Notes under the pieces: generated by a model
Told to the model about the DNA's origin: nothing
Databases searched by the model: none
What the model saw: only the letters and a program-made list of their open reading frames with translations
Made by a program: the position numbers and the translations under genes
From: an uncultured Dorea sp.
GTDB taxonomy: Bacteria; Bacillota; Clostridia; Lachnospirales; Lachnospiraceae
Assembly (NCBI GenBank): GCA_910584615.1
Contig: CAJUAM010000010.1
Location: 1 to 64,000 of the forward strand
Length of the DNA: 64,000 bases
Direction of reading: 5' to 3'
Shown here: piece by piece, positions 50,394 to 59,113 of the stretch
Layout: every line of letters begins with the position of its first letter
Numbering within the stretch: the first letter of the stretch is position 1

Positions 50394-51194
50394 TTACAAT
50401 TCAAAGATTTCCAGATCATCGGGAACATAAAGGTTTCCGTGAAAATATTGTTTTCCCTCTTTGGTGTAAAGGTGCTTGCGCTCCTTAAGGTGAGTCTCTT
50501 CGGTGTGATATAAAAGAAGATTTGGTATATTTAAGTTTTCTGCGAGCTGACATGCCTCTTTTACAGTGCTGTGGTGTTTTTCATAAGGGTTGAATTTGTC
50601 AGCTTCTCCAAACAGGCAGAAGGCTTCATGAAGGAGCCAGTCACTGTCCTTTACATATTCATAGTTTACTTCATTATAAGGCTCGTCACCTACGCAGGTA
50701 AATTTTTTGCCGTTATCAAGCTGCATGGTAAATCCAAACTGTTTTGCTTTTGTGGAGGCAATGTCAAAAAATGTTACCGGACAGTCTAAGATATGGCGGG
50801 AATCACCGCTTTTTACAATATCAAAGCGGATGCGTCCTCCCATATGCTTACAGACTTTCTGCTGTATCGTCATATTCGCGATTGCCCGGATCTTTTCGGA
50901 GAGTTCCCTGTGGCAGAAAATCCGAAGCTCGCCGTCATATTTTCCCTGATTCATACGTTGGCCTATAACGCGGATGAGCCAGATGATCCCAAGTACATGG
51001 TCTACGTGCTCATGGGTCACGAAGATATCGTGGATATCGCAGATGTCAATGCGAGTATCTTTTAGTACCTTTAAAATCCGGTTTCCGCCTCCGGCATCTA
51101 TAAGAAAATGCCTGCTGCCGTCAGAGATGGCAAAACAGGTGTTATAGCACTCGGATACAGCGGCGTTTCCGGTTCCTAATATTGTTAATTTCAT
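50394..51194 (-). CDS. MBL-fold metal hydrolase (RNase Z-like)
   Basis: A 266-residue metallo-beta-lactamase-fold protein. MKLTILGTGNAAVSECYNTCF and the THEHVDHVLG zinc motif (HxHxDH with E in place of x) are near the N-terminus; LLHEAFCLFGEADKFNPYEKHHSTVKEA and LLLYHTEETHLKERKHLY supply the later ligands. This order is that of tRNase Z/arylsulfatase-like hydrolases, but it lacks their full exosite arm, and the substrate is unknown. GGAGAAC precedes the ATG. The class V aminotransferase is 194 bp upstream on the same strand, with a terminator between. Confidence 0.85.
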   Translation of the reverse strand: MKLTILGTGNAAVSECYNTCFAISDGSRHFLIDAGGGNRILKVLKDTRIDICDIHDIFVTHEHVDHVLGIIWLIRVIGQRMNQGKYDGELRIFCHRELSEKIRAIANMTIQQKVCKHMGGRIRFDIVKSGDSRHILDCPVTFFDIASTKAKQFGFTMQLDNGKKFTCVGDEPYNEVNYEYVKDSDWLLHEAFCLFGEADKFNPYEKHHSTVKEACQLAENLNIPNLLLYHTEETHLKERKHLYTKEGKQYFHGNLYVPDDLEIFEL

Positions 51195-51309
51195 AAACAG
51201 TTCTCCTTTGTTTTATTTAAAGCGCAGAAATGATGTTGGGACATTATGATGTAAGGTGAAAAGGATTTGTTCCGTTAGTATCATAGCATAAATCTATGAC
51301 AGGGTCAAA

Positions 51310-51351
51310 AGTAAACAAATCTGCCCTCCGCCGGAAAAAACGGAAGGCAGA
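51310..51351 (-). terminator. Terminator of the class V aminotransferase gene
   Basis: On the minus strand an 11-bp stem with one G-T pair (51351-51341 with 51330-51320), then ATTTGTTT. Confidence 0.75.
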
Positions 51352-51388
51352 AGCTTCTTCTGCTGTTCAGAAGGATCTATGGGAGAAA

Positions 51389-52675
51389 CTAAATAGCCAT
51401 GGCAATGGCTTTTGTAGCTTTAAGGAACTTATCAATATCATCTGTCCCATGACAGTGGAGGGGAGATACCCGGATAGCTCCTTCAAGACCAAGAGACTCT
51501 ACGATTCTTTTGGAGTACGGGCTTGTATTCAGCCGTTCAAATACAGTAACACCATGTTCTAAGTATTTTTGCGAAAGATCAGAAAATCCGATGCCTTTGA
51601 TTCCCATGGCAACGATCAAATCCTTATATGTAAGGTCTTCCATGTCTACATATACTTCTGTTTTGTCAATGTGACGCAGTCCGGGAACCTCATCTGTACC
51701 TTCCAGCAGACGGTAAAGTAGAGCGCGTTCCTGAAGGTGGATGCGGTGCATGCCCTCTACATATAGTGTCCGTCTGTCAGTGCTGTCGATGAAATGTGAG
51801 CCGATTCCGCATACATAGTCGATAACTGCCATCATAGCCGCGAAATTAGCGGGTGTTGGAGTTCCGAGCGCCCATACATGGTCATCTTTGTGAATAAGCT
51901 TATGATGCTGCAGCGCGCACACACGGTCAGACACATAGCAGAAGCCGCATCCGCGTACGCCAAAGAATTTGTAAGGAGCGAAGTTGGATACATCTACGCC
52001 CCAGTCTTCCACATCAATCGCTGCGTGAGGCGCATGCTGTACCGCATCGCTGACAACATAGATTTCAGGATTGATTTCTTTTGCGCGGCGTGTGATCTCT
52101 TTAATGTCCATAATATTTCCGGAGATATTGGAAGCCGCCATAATACTTAACAATACGGTATTTTTATCTACATATTTCATGATCTCATCTACGTCAAGAC
52201 CGCCGGTTGTCTTGTTGGCAGGGACAACACGGAATTCACGTTTGGTCCTGTCACAGTAATATTCAACGGCATCATGTGCTGACGGATGTTCCAGAGAAGA
52301 GGTAACAGCGTTTGTTCCCCATTTTACATTTGTCATGATTGTTCCTACTGCCTGATACATTGTCTGGGAAGCAGTAAGTTCTGTGATCAGTGAACCGCTT
52401 TTCGCGCCGAATACTGTCTCTAAGATATCTTTTGTCCCGTCAGTTACATAGTGGGAAAGTTCGTATCCCCTGCCCCTTACACGCTCCGGACAGTCTGGAA
52501 ATTCCTCAATCTGGGACTTTACTTCTACGGCTTTCCTAAGTCTGAGAGAACCGCCGGAATTTTCGAAAAAAAGACGTTCTCCATGTTCCGGATCCGCATC
52601 GGCGTAACAGAACTGCGCCTTTAAACTCTTTTGGTATTCATCAGAAAATAAGATTCCTCTTTCTTCATTTTTCAT
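51389..52675 (-). CDS. Class V aminotransferase / cysteine desulfurase-like enzyme
   Basis: A 428-residue PLP enzyme of the NifS/CsdA fold. The PLP lysine is in NFAPYKFFGVRGCG; VVSDAVQHAPHAAIDVEDWGVD holds the Asp and His that bind the cofactor ring, and SSLEHPSAHDAVEYY the substrate side. The usual mobile catalytic cysteine loop of desulfurases is not evident near the C-terminus, so an aminotransferase or a lyase is as likely. It is divergent from the LysR gene, its probable regulator. A GGAGGTAAT site precedes the ATG. Confidence 0.85.
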   Translation of the reverse strand: MKNEERGILFSDEYQKSLKAQFCYADADPEHGERLFFENSGGSLRLRKAVEVKSQIEEFPDCPERVRGRGYELSHYVTDGTKDILETVFGAKSGSLITELTASQTMYQAVGTIMTNVKWGTNAVTSSLEHPSAHDAVEYYCDRTKREFRVVPANKTTGGLDVDEIMKYVDKNTVLLSIMAASNISGNIMDIKEITRRAKEINPEIYVVSDAVQHAPHAAIDVEDWGVDVSNFAPYKFFGVRGCGFCYVSDRVCALQHHKLIHKDDHVWALGTPTPANFAAMMAVIDYVCGIGSHFIDSTDRRTLYVEGMHRIHLQERALLYRLLEGTDEVPGLRHIDKTEVYVDMEDLTYKDLIVAMGIKGIGFSDLSQKYLEHGVTVFERLNTSPYSKRIVESLGLEGAIRVSPLHCHGTDDIDKFLKATKAIAMAI

Positions 52676-52864
52676 CTTCTATTACCTCCTTGTCCGTACA
52701 GATTCATTTAACATGGCATCATCATAACACGGAAACTGTAAATTGAAAAATGAATAATTACGTTGTATAATATTAATATAATTTATATTTAATCGCGGGG
52801 AGGATTGCGGCAGTACGGGGGGGATCCTTATGATCAAACAGATTATATAACGAAGGGAGCATTT

Positions 52865-53779
52865 ATGAATCTGGTAGATATTGAAACATTTTTGATGATT
52901 GTTAAGACGAAAAATATTACGAAAACGGCGGACAACCTCTTTTTATCACAGCCAACTGTAAGCCACCGGCTGAAGCTTTTGGAGGAGGAACTTCAGGTTA
53001 AGCTGATCACAAGAAAAAAGGGGTATAAGCAGATAGAGCTGACCTCCCAGGGAGAGGAGTTTATCCCTATAGCAGAGCGGTGGCTCTCCATCTGGAGTGA
53101 AATGCAGCTTCTAAAGAACAGTAAAGAGAAACTTTACCTGACAGTCGGGTGTACGGACACGATGAATAGCGCGATATTATTCGACTTGTATAGTGAAATG
53201 TTAGGGGCTAAGGAGCAGATTATGAACCTGTACATAAAGACACATTATTCTTATGAACTTTACGGGCTTTTAGAGAATCATGAGATTGACTTAGGGTTTG
53301 TGTACCATCATCTGCAGTTTAAAAATATCATCGCTCGGCCGATACTGAGGGAGAAAATGTATATCGTACAGTCGGCAGCTACAGATCTTAAGAAGTCTTT
53401 CATCCATACAGATGAACTTGATAAGGAGTGGGAAATCTACCTGAGCTGGGAGGCGAATTACCAGATTTGGCATGACCAATGGGTGAGCAAAGGGGAGAGG
53501 CCGCGTGTGTGGGTGGATACTTTTGAACTCTTGCTTCACTTGATGTCTGATGAGAGGATGTGGGTGATCGCGCCGATTTCCGTTGTGGACCGGCTGAGGA
53601 CACTCCGGCAGGTATATGTAAGTGAGATTGCCAATCCGGTACAGCCTCCGGAGCGGATCACTTATGAGATCAAGCATAAATATCCTAATGAGGCGACTTT
53701 AAAAGCGGTTCAGATCTTTGAAGAAAGAATGGTGCCTTATCTTGGCAAAAAGGGGTGGGGGTATGTCGGGGAGATATGA
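52865..53779 (+). CDS. LysR-family transcriptional regulator
   Basis: A 304-residue LysR-type regulator. The N-terminal helix-turn-helix is DIETFLMIVKTKNITKTADNLFLSQPTVSHRLKLLEEELQVKL, and the C-terminal effector domain starts near 90 (LYLTVGCTDTMNSAILFDLY). It is divergent from the class V aminotransferase (189-bp spacer) and in front of the pxp operon, so either or both could be its targets. The ATG at 52865 has GAAGGGAG upstream; a longer frame from 52805 is not supported. Confidence 0.92.
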   Translation: MNLVDIETFLMIVKTKNITKTADNLFLSQPTVSHRLKLLEEELQVKLITRKKGYKQIELTSQGEEFIPIAERWLSIWSEMQLLKNSKEKLYLTVGCTDTMNSAILFDLYSEMLGAKEQIMNLYIKTHYSYELYGLLENHEIDLGFVYHHLQFKNIIARPILREKMYIVQSAATDLKKSFIHTDELDKEWEIYLSWEANYQIWHDQWVSKGERPRVWVDTFELLLHLMSDERMWVIAPISVVDRLRTLRQVYVSEIANPVQPPERITYEIKHKYPNEATLKAVQIFEERMVPYLGKKGWGYVGEI

Positions 53780-53826
53780 TAGTCAGACTTTATCCTCCAA
53801 TTTTTTCATCTTGGATATTCGTATAA

Positions 53827-53854
53827 AAAACGAGGGTGTCTCGGCCCTCGTTTT
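53827..53854 (+). terminator. Terminator of the LysR gene
   Basis: A 10-bp perfect stem, AAAACGAGGG with CCCTCGTTTT, and an eight-base loop, with Ts running into TTTTCT. It also works in reverse. Confidence 0.85.
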
Positions 53855-54130
53855 CTAAATACTGTGATTTATTCTGATAGACAATAATGTATATTCTTTT
53901 TTTCCCAAACAATATTTTTTAATTATTTGATCAGGTGGTTTTGCGTCAAGATTTTTCTTTGCTGATTTTTATATAATATTATAAAAATTATTAATATATT
54001 ATAGACAAATAATTCATTTTTTAAAATTTATAAGGTGTGATATAGTCTAATCAATAAATAAAGTGAAAGAAAAAATATAGTAAAAAAGCTGCAAAATAGT
54101 CAATATGCACAAATGGGAAGGAGATGCCAG
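53855..54130. other. Very AT-rich spacer upstream of the pxp operon
   Basis: No gene is seen. There are long A/T runs and a possible extended -10 (TGATATAGT at about 54038-54046) that would serve the pxpB operon. The upstream AT-rich part may hold regulator sites, but I see no clear palindrome. Confidence 0.4.
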
Positions 54131-54859
54131 ATGGATGCAAAATTCTTGATTTCGGGCGATACAGCGATTTCGGTTCAGATGGGAGATGAGATCAGTCTGG
54201 AGGTTAATCAGAAGGTGCGGGGGCTTTTCCTGGATCTGACAAAGAAGCCGATTGATGGGGTCACAGAGATGGTTCCTACTTATGCTTCGCTTATGGTCCA
54301 TTACAGACCGCAGATAATACAGTATGGCGAGCTTAAAAAAGAGATCGGAAAACGGTTGGGAAACTTGGAAGGAGTAACAGAAATGAAAGGGATCATAAAG
54401 GAGATCCCGATCTGTTACGGCGGTGAGCTGGGACCGGATTTAGAGGATTGTGCCAGATTTGAGAATGTTTCGGTTCAGGAGTTCATACGGATGCATTCGG
54501 CACACGAATATTATACATATATGCTTGGATTTGCGCCGGGTCATGCATATGCGGCGAGGTTTGAGGAACCATTTCACTTTAAGAGAAGAGAATCGCCGAG
54601 GGTGAAGATCGCGGGACAGTCTATTGTGGTACAGCTTAATCTCTCCAACCTGATTCCGTTTCCGCAGCCGTGCGGATGGAATATCGTAGGAGGAACACCG
54701 CTGACCATCTGTGACTACACGAAGGAAGACCCATTCTTAGTACATGCGGGCGAGTGGATCAAGTACATTCCGGTTAATCAGAGGGAGTACGGCAAGATTA
54801 AAGAAGATGTAAGAAAAGGAACTTATCGCGTGAAGACCTACGAGAAAGGGGTGAAGTAG
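54131..54859 (+). CDS. pxpB: 5-oxoprolinase subunit B
   Basis: A 242-residue KipI-like protein, the B subunit of prokaryotic 5-oxoprolinase (ATP-dependent opening of 5-oxoproline to glutamate). Family landmarks: FLISGDTAISVQMGDEI at the start, TEMVPTYASLMVHYRP, IPICYGGELGPDLEDCA, and AHEYYTYMLGFAPGHAYAARFEEPFHFKRRESPRVKIAGQSIVV with PQPCGWNIVGGTP. The ATG at 54131 follows AAGGAG. It abuts pxpC with no gap. Confidence 0.93.
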   Translation: MDAKFLISGDTAISVQMGDEISLEVNQKVRGLFLDLTKKPIDGVTEMVPTYASLMVHYRPQIIQYGELKKEIGKRLGNLEGVTEMKGIIKEIPICYGGELGPDLEDCARFENVSVQEFIRMHSAHEYYTYMLGFAPGHAYAARFEEPFHFKRRESPRVKIAGQSIVVQLNLSNLIPFPQPCGWNIVGGTPLTICDYTKEDPFLVHAGEWIKYIPVNQREYGKIKEDVRKGTYRVKTYEKGVK

Positions 54860-55810
54860 ATGGGAATCGCTATTGAAAATCCCGGCATCCTTACAACGGT
54901 TCAGGACGAAGGACGTTTCGGATATCAGCAGTTTGGTGTGTCTCCTGCGGGTCCTATGGACACGAAATCATTTTACATAGCAAATATACTGGCGGGCAAC
55001 AGCCGTGAGGAAGGCGTCCTTGAGATGACCTTCCAGGGAGCGGCGATCCGGTTTGAGAAGGATAATATCATCGCTATTACAGGAGCAGATATGTCCCCTG
55101 AAGTTGACGGTACTCCCGTTCCTATGTACAGGGCAGTTTTGGTCCGCGCAGGTTCTGTTCTTACTCTGGGAATGACCAATGGAAACGGATGCCGTGCTTA
55201 TATTGCATTTGCCGGAGGTCTTGACATTGCAAAGGTGATGGGAAGTAAAGCTACCCTTATGAGAAACAAGCTTGGCGGAATGAACGGAAGAAAGCTTGAA
55301 AAAGGGGATACGATTGGTTTTGCGGCTCCGAAGACAGAACTTCCCAATATGGCGCTAAGGATGCTGAAACCGGAGATATTTCCGAAGAAGGAGCTGACAC
55401 TGCGCGTGGTAAGAGGACCGCAGGATCATGAGTTTACAGAAGAAGAGTGCAGGAAATTCTTCTGGTACGGAGCAAAGATCACCAATGAATTTGACCGGAT
55501 GGGCTGCAGGCTGGAGCGTGAAGAGCCCCTTTGCCATATTGGGGACGGCAATATTATCACAGACGGCATCGCTTTTGGTTCTATACAGGTACCGCCTAAC
55601 GGACAGCCTATCATTATGCTGGCAGACAGGCAGAGCACTGGCGGATATACGAAGATCGGGAGTGTTATATCCGTAGATCTTCCGCTTTTAACACAGAGCA
55701 TGGCAGGGTACAGGGTACGGTTTGTTGAGGTGAGTATCGAACTGGCGCAAAAACTTTATATCCGCCGGCAAAAGGAGTTAGACAATCTGGAGGCAAAACT
55801 GAATCAGTGA
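54860..55810 (+). CDS. pxpC: 5-oxoprolinase subunit C
   Basis: A 316-residue KipA-like/biotin-dependent carboxyltransferase-type protein, the C subunit of 5-oxoprolinase. GILTTVQDEGRFGYQQFGVSPAGPMDTKSFYIANILAGN is the standard N-terminus; ITGADMSPEVDGTPVPMYRAVLVRAGSVLTLG and GCRAYIAFAGGLD follow. It starts directly after pxpB stops, with AAAGGGGTG upstream. Confidence 0.93.
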   Translation: MGIAIENPGILTTVQDEGRFGYQQFGVSPAGPMDTKSFYIANILAGNSREEGVLEMTFQGAAIRFEKDNIIAITGADMSPEVDGTPVPMYRAVLVRAGSVLTLGMTNGNGCRAYIAFAGGLDIAKVMGSKATLMRNKLGGMNGRKLEKGDTIGFAAPKTELPNMALRMLKPEIFPKKELTLRVVRGPQDHEFTEEECRKFFWYGAKITNEFDRMGCRLEREEPLCHIGDGNIITDGIAFGSIQVPPNGQPIIMLADRQSTGGYTKIGSVISVDLPLLTQSMAGYRVRFVEVSIELAQKLYIRRQKELDNLEAKLNQ

Positions 55811-55878
55811 GGCAAAAGATTTATGAAAATTCCAACAGGCAAAAAATAAAAGTAAAAATAAATGGAGGTAAAGAAAAC

Positions 55879-56838
55879 ATGAAAATCGTAGTATTGGATG
55901 GTTACACGTTGAATCCGGGGGACATTAGCTGGGAAGGGATGGAAGAATTTGGAGAGGTTGCTGTTTATGACCGCACAAAAGAAGATGAGATCGTATCACG
56001 TATCGATGATGCACAGGTGGTATATACAAATAAGACGCCTCTTACAAAAGAAACATTTGAGGCCTGCCCCAACATCAAGTTTGTAGGAGTACTTGCTACA
56101 GGTTACAACATCGTAGATATTAAAGCGGCTGAAGAAAGAAATATACCGGTATCTAATATCCCTACATACGGAACAGCAGCGGTTTCCCAGTATGCGATCG
56201 CGCTTCTTCTTGAGTTGTGCCACCATATCGGAGAGCATTCTGAGTGTGTGAAGAAGGGTGACTGGACGAACAACGCGGACTGGTGCTTCTGGAATCATCC
56301 ATTGGTGGAATTGGCAGGAAAGACAATGGGTATCGTAGGATTCGGGCGGATCGGACAGGACACGGGAAAGATCGCGCAGGCACTTGGAATGAAGGTTCTT
56401 GCTTATGACGCATTCAGGCGTCCGGAACTTGAGAGCGAGACCTGCCGCTATGCGGACCTTGACACAGTGCTTTCGGAGTCGGATGTGATCTCGCTGCACT
56501 GTCCTTTGTTTCCGGAGACGGAAGGGATCATCAATAAGGATACTATCGCGAAGATGAAGACGGGTGTCATGATCATCAATGATTCCCGCGGACCGTTGAT
56601 CGTAGAAGAGGATTTAAAAGATGCGCTTAACAGCGGCAAGGTTGCAGGCGCAGCAGTAGACGTAGTTTCTACAGAACCGATACAGATGGATAATCCTCTT
56701 CTTCAGGCAAAGAACATGATCATCACGCCTCATATCGCATGGGCGCCGAAGGAGTCACGCCAGAGACTGATGGATATCGCGGTAGAGAACCTTAAATGTT
56801 TTGCGGACGGCAGGCCGCAGAATGTCGTAAATAAGTAA
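55879..56838 (+). CDS. D-2-hydroxyacid dehydrogenase
   Basis: A 319-residue NAD-dependent dehydrogenase. Rossmann motif GIVGFGRIGQD, catalytic Arg in INDSRGPLI, Glu in VVSTEP and His in TPHIAW are all present. It is close to hydroxypyruvate/glyoxylate reductases, and its substrate could be 2-hydroxyglutarate or another hydroxyacid. It sits inside the pxp operon between pxpC and pxpA, 68 bp after pxpC, which is unusual. The ATG at 55879 follows GGAGGTAAAG; the frame from 55807 overlaps pxpC and is not supported. Confidence 0.9.
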   Translation: MKIVVLDGYTLNPGDISWEGMEEFGEVAVYDRTKEDEIVSRIDDAQVVYTNKTPLTKETFEACPNIKFVGVLATGYNIVDIKAAEERNIPVSNIPTYGTAAVSQYAIALLLELCHHIGEHSECVKKGDWTNNADWCFWNHPLVELAGKTMGIVGFGRIGQDTGKIAQALGMKVLAYDAFRRPELESETCRYADLDTVLSESDVISLHCPLFPETEGIINKDTIAKMKTGVMIINDSRGPLIVEEDLKDALNSGKVAGAAVDVVSTEPIQMDNPLLQAKNMIITPHIAWAPKESRQRLMDIAVENLKCFADGRPQNVVNK

Positions 56839-56885
56839 TTATTCAGCTTATCTAAGCTGTCAGATAAAGCGAAAGGAGAAGAAAG

Positions 56886-57641
56886 ATGTATAGTGTTGAC
56901 TTAAACAGTGACATGGGTGAGAGCTTTGGCGCGTACAAGCTTGGCAAAGATGCGGACATTATCCAGTATGTGACGACAGCCAATGTTGCCTGCGGATGGC
57001 ATGCAGGAGATCCAATGGTTATGAACAAGGTTGTGGGTATGGCCAAAGAACGGGGCGTAATGGTCGGCGCACATCCGGGATATCCGGATCTAATGGGATT
57101 TGGGCGCAGGAAAATGGTGCTTTCCTATCAGGAGGTCAAGAATTATGTAAAGTATCAGATTGGCGCGCTGGCGGCATTTACCAGGAGTTACGGTATGAAA
57201 TTACAGCACGTGGCACCTCATGGGGCCATGGGTAATCAGTGTCAGTATGATGAAGAGATTGCTTCGGCGATCGTAGAGGCGATCACGGATTTTGATAAAG
57301 ACCTGATCGTTTACTACTGTGCCGGAGCGGTTCTGGGACAGATCGCAGAGAGCAGGGGACTTAGGACTGCTTCTGAGATTTTCGCGGACCGCGCGTATAT
57401 GGATGACCTGTCCTTAGTTCCAAGAAAGATGGAAGGCTCCATGATCACGGATGAGGAAACGGCTATTGCAAGATGTGTACGGATGATCAAGGAGGGAAAG
57501 GTAACTTCTATAAACGGAAAAGAGCTTGATATCAAGGGGGATACTCTGTGTGTACATGGGGACGGACCAAAGGCACTGGCATTCGTACAGAGGATCCGGA
57601 AAGCATTTGCGGAAGAAGGAATTGAGATCAGACACCTGTAA
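56886..57641 (+). CDS. pxpA: 5-oxoprolinase subunit A
   Basis: A 251-residue LamB/YcsF-family protein, the A subunit of 5-oxoprolinase. DLNSDMGESFGAYKLGKDADIIQYVTTANVACGWHAGDP, GVMVGAHPGYPDLMGFGRR and HVAPHGAMGNQ are hallmarks. Together with pxpB and pxpC it forms the complex. GAAAGGAGAA precedes the ATG. It is separated from pxpC by the dehydrogenase. Confidence 0.95.
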   Translation: MYSVDLNSDMGESFGAYKLGKDADIIQYVTTANVACGWHAGDPMVMNKVVGMAKERGVMVGAHPGYPDLMGFGRRKMVLSYQEVKNYVKYQIGALAAFTRSYGMKLQHVAPHGAMGNQCQYDEEIASAIVEAITDFDKDLIVYYCAGAVLGQIAESRGLRTASEIFADRAYMDDLSLVPRKMEGSMITDEETAIARCVRMIKEGKVTSINGKELDIKGDTLCVHGDGPKALAFVQRIRKAFAEEGIEIRHL

Positions 57642-57668
57642 ATCAGTAATACAAAGGAGTGAAGTAAA

Positions 57669-59015
57669 ATGAGTAATGAGACAAATAAAAAAGAACCTAT
57701 GTCTGTAGTAAAAAAGATGATGATTGCCCTTATAGGCGGTCTCGCCGTAGGATTGCTGTTTTTGTTCTTAAGGGAAAATGTGATCTCTGAGGACGGATGG
57801 GTGATCGTCAACAACTTGCTCTTTCAGGATATCACAGTACCGGAAGGGGTTGGAGCAATCGGTATCTTTTACATCGTCGGCCAGATCTTTATGAAAGGCC
57901 TTCAGATGGCGATCGTGCCCCTTGTTCTGGTATCTTTAAGCCTTGCAATGTGCAGTATCTCTAATTCAACGAAGCTTGGACGCATTGCGGGACGTACACT
58001 TGCAGGTTTCTTCGGATTCTATGTGTGCGGCGCGGCGCTTGGCTGTATCGTGGCATATATCATAAAATCTCTCGGAGCATTCAATGTTATCCTTCCAAGT
58101 GACGGAGTTGCAGAGGCGGCAACAATTGAAGCATTTAACCCGCTGGCGGTTGTTGTAAACGCAGTTCCGTCAAATATTACAGACGCCGCGAGCACAAATA
58201 ACAGTATTCTGGCTATTGTTGTAGTTGCGATCATTCTTGGACTGTGTTTAAACCAGATGGGCGAAAGAGGAGAGTCTCTTAAAAAAGTGCTTGAGAATTT
58301 AAGTGAAGTCATTAATATGTGGCTGTCCTTTTTGATCAATAAGATAGGTCCGGTAGCGATCTTCTGCCTGATCTCCAGAACATTCGCGATCTATGGTGTA
58401 GAGTATCTGGCGCCGGTAGCGGCTTATGTGGTATCTGCAATGCTTACGCTGTTTGCTTTAGTTGTAACACTCTATCCGCTTGGAATATGGATCACGACAA
58501 AAGAAAATCCGGTGAAATTCTTAAAGAAGATTGCGAAGGTCGGGGTGTTCGGATTTTCTACGAATTCATCGGCAGCATGTCTTCCGCTGAATACAAGAAC
58601 ATGTATCGACGAACTTGGCTGCAGCAAAGAGGTTACAAGCTTTGTGCTTCCTACAGGCATGACGATTAACATGAACGGAACAACGGTTATGCATATGTTC
58701 GCGGTTACATTTATCGCGACAAGTGCAGGGATTGATGTTACACCTGCTAATATGATCGTTATGGCATTTCTCTCTATCTGCGCGGCAGCAGGAACGCCGG
58801 CGATCCCGATCGCGGGAACAACCATGATCTTTACTGTGCTTTCTGGTATGGGCTGGACAACAGAGGCGTGTCTTATTGGTTATGCATTGATCGTAGCGGT
58901 AAACCGTCCGGTTGAGATGGCTCTGCTTCCGCTTAATGTTATCGGCGACGCAGCGGTTAATGTGATCGTAAATGCCAAAGAAAAAGAGCTCGACAGACAA
59001 AAATATAACAGCTAG
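57669..59015 (+). CDS. Dicarboxylate/amino-acid:cation symporter (DAACS)
   Basis: A 448-residue membrane transporter of the glutamate/aspartate/C4-dicarboxylate:cation family. Landmarks: MAIVPLVLVSLSLAMCSISNSTKLGRI, the re-entrant loop GFSTNSSAACLPLNTRTC with its serine-rich stretch, and TGMTINMNGTTVMHMFAVTFIA (sodium site NMNGT). It ends in AAAGTPAIPIAGTTM. The last gene of the pxp operon (27 bp after pxpA), it probably imports 5-oxoproline, glutamate or a hydroxyacid. AAGGAG precedes the ATG. Confidence 0.9.
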   Translation: MSNETNKKEPMSVVKKMMIALIGGLAVGLLFLFLRENVISEDGWVIVNNLLFQDITVPEGVGAIGIFYIVGQIFMKGLQMAIVPLVLVSLSLAMCSISNSTKLGRIAGRTLAGFFGFYVCGAALGCIVAYIIKSLGAFNVILPSDGVAEAATIEAFNPLAVVVNAVPSNITDAASTNNSILAIVVVAIILGLCLNQMGERGESLKKVLENLSEVINMWLSFLINKIGPVAIFCLISRTFAIYGVEYLAPVAAYVVSAMLTLFALVVTLYPLGIWITTKENPVKFLKKIAKVGVFGFSTNSSAACLPLNTRTCIDELGCSKEVTSFVLPTGMTINMNGTTVMHMFAVTFIATSAGIDVTPANMIVMAFLSICAAAGTPAIPIAGTTMIFTVLSGMGWTTEACLIGYALIVAVNRPVEMALLPLNVIGDAAVNVIVNAKEKELDRQKYNS

Positions 59016-59086
59016 TCCTGATTCAGGACACAGAACCTTTTGTTTATCAGGAGCATTGAAGGAATCAGATATAAATTTATTTGTAT

Positions 59087-59113
59087 GCGGACGGGTCAGA
59101 AGTTCCCGTCCGC
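59087..59113. repeat. Hairpin between converging genes
   Basis: GCGGACGGG (59087-59095) pairs with CCCGTCCGC (59105-59113). The AraC gene ends within it. No strong T run on either side; a weak terminator. A smaller hairpin (GTCCTG/CAGGAC, 59015-59029) directly follows the symporter stop. Confidence 0.5.

Noticed and set aside
51296..51562. Plus-strand frame of 88 codons between the MBL and aminotransferase genes
   Set aside because: It runs through the aminotransferase terminator and into the 3' end of that gene in antisense, with no ribosome binding site.
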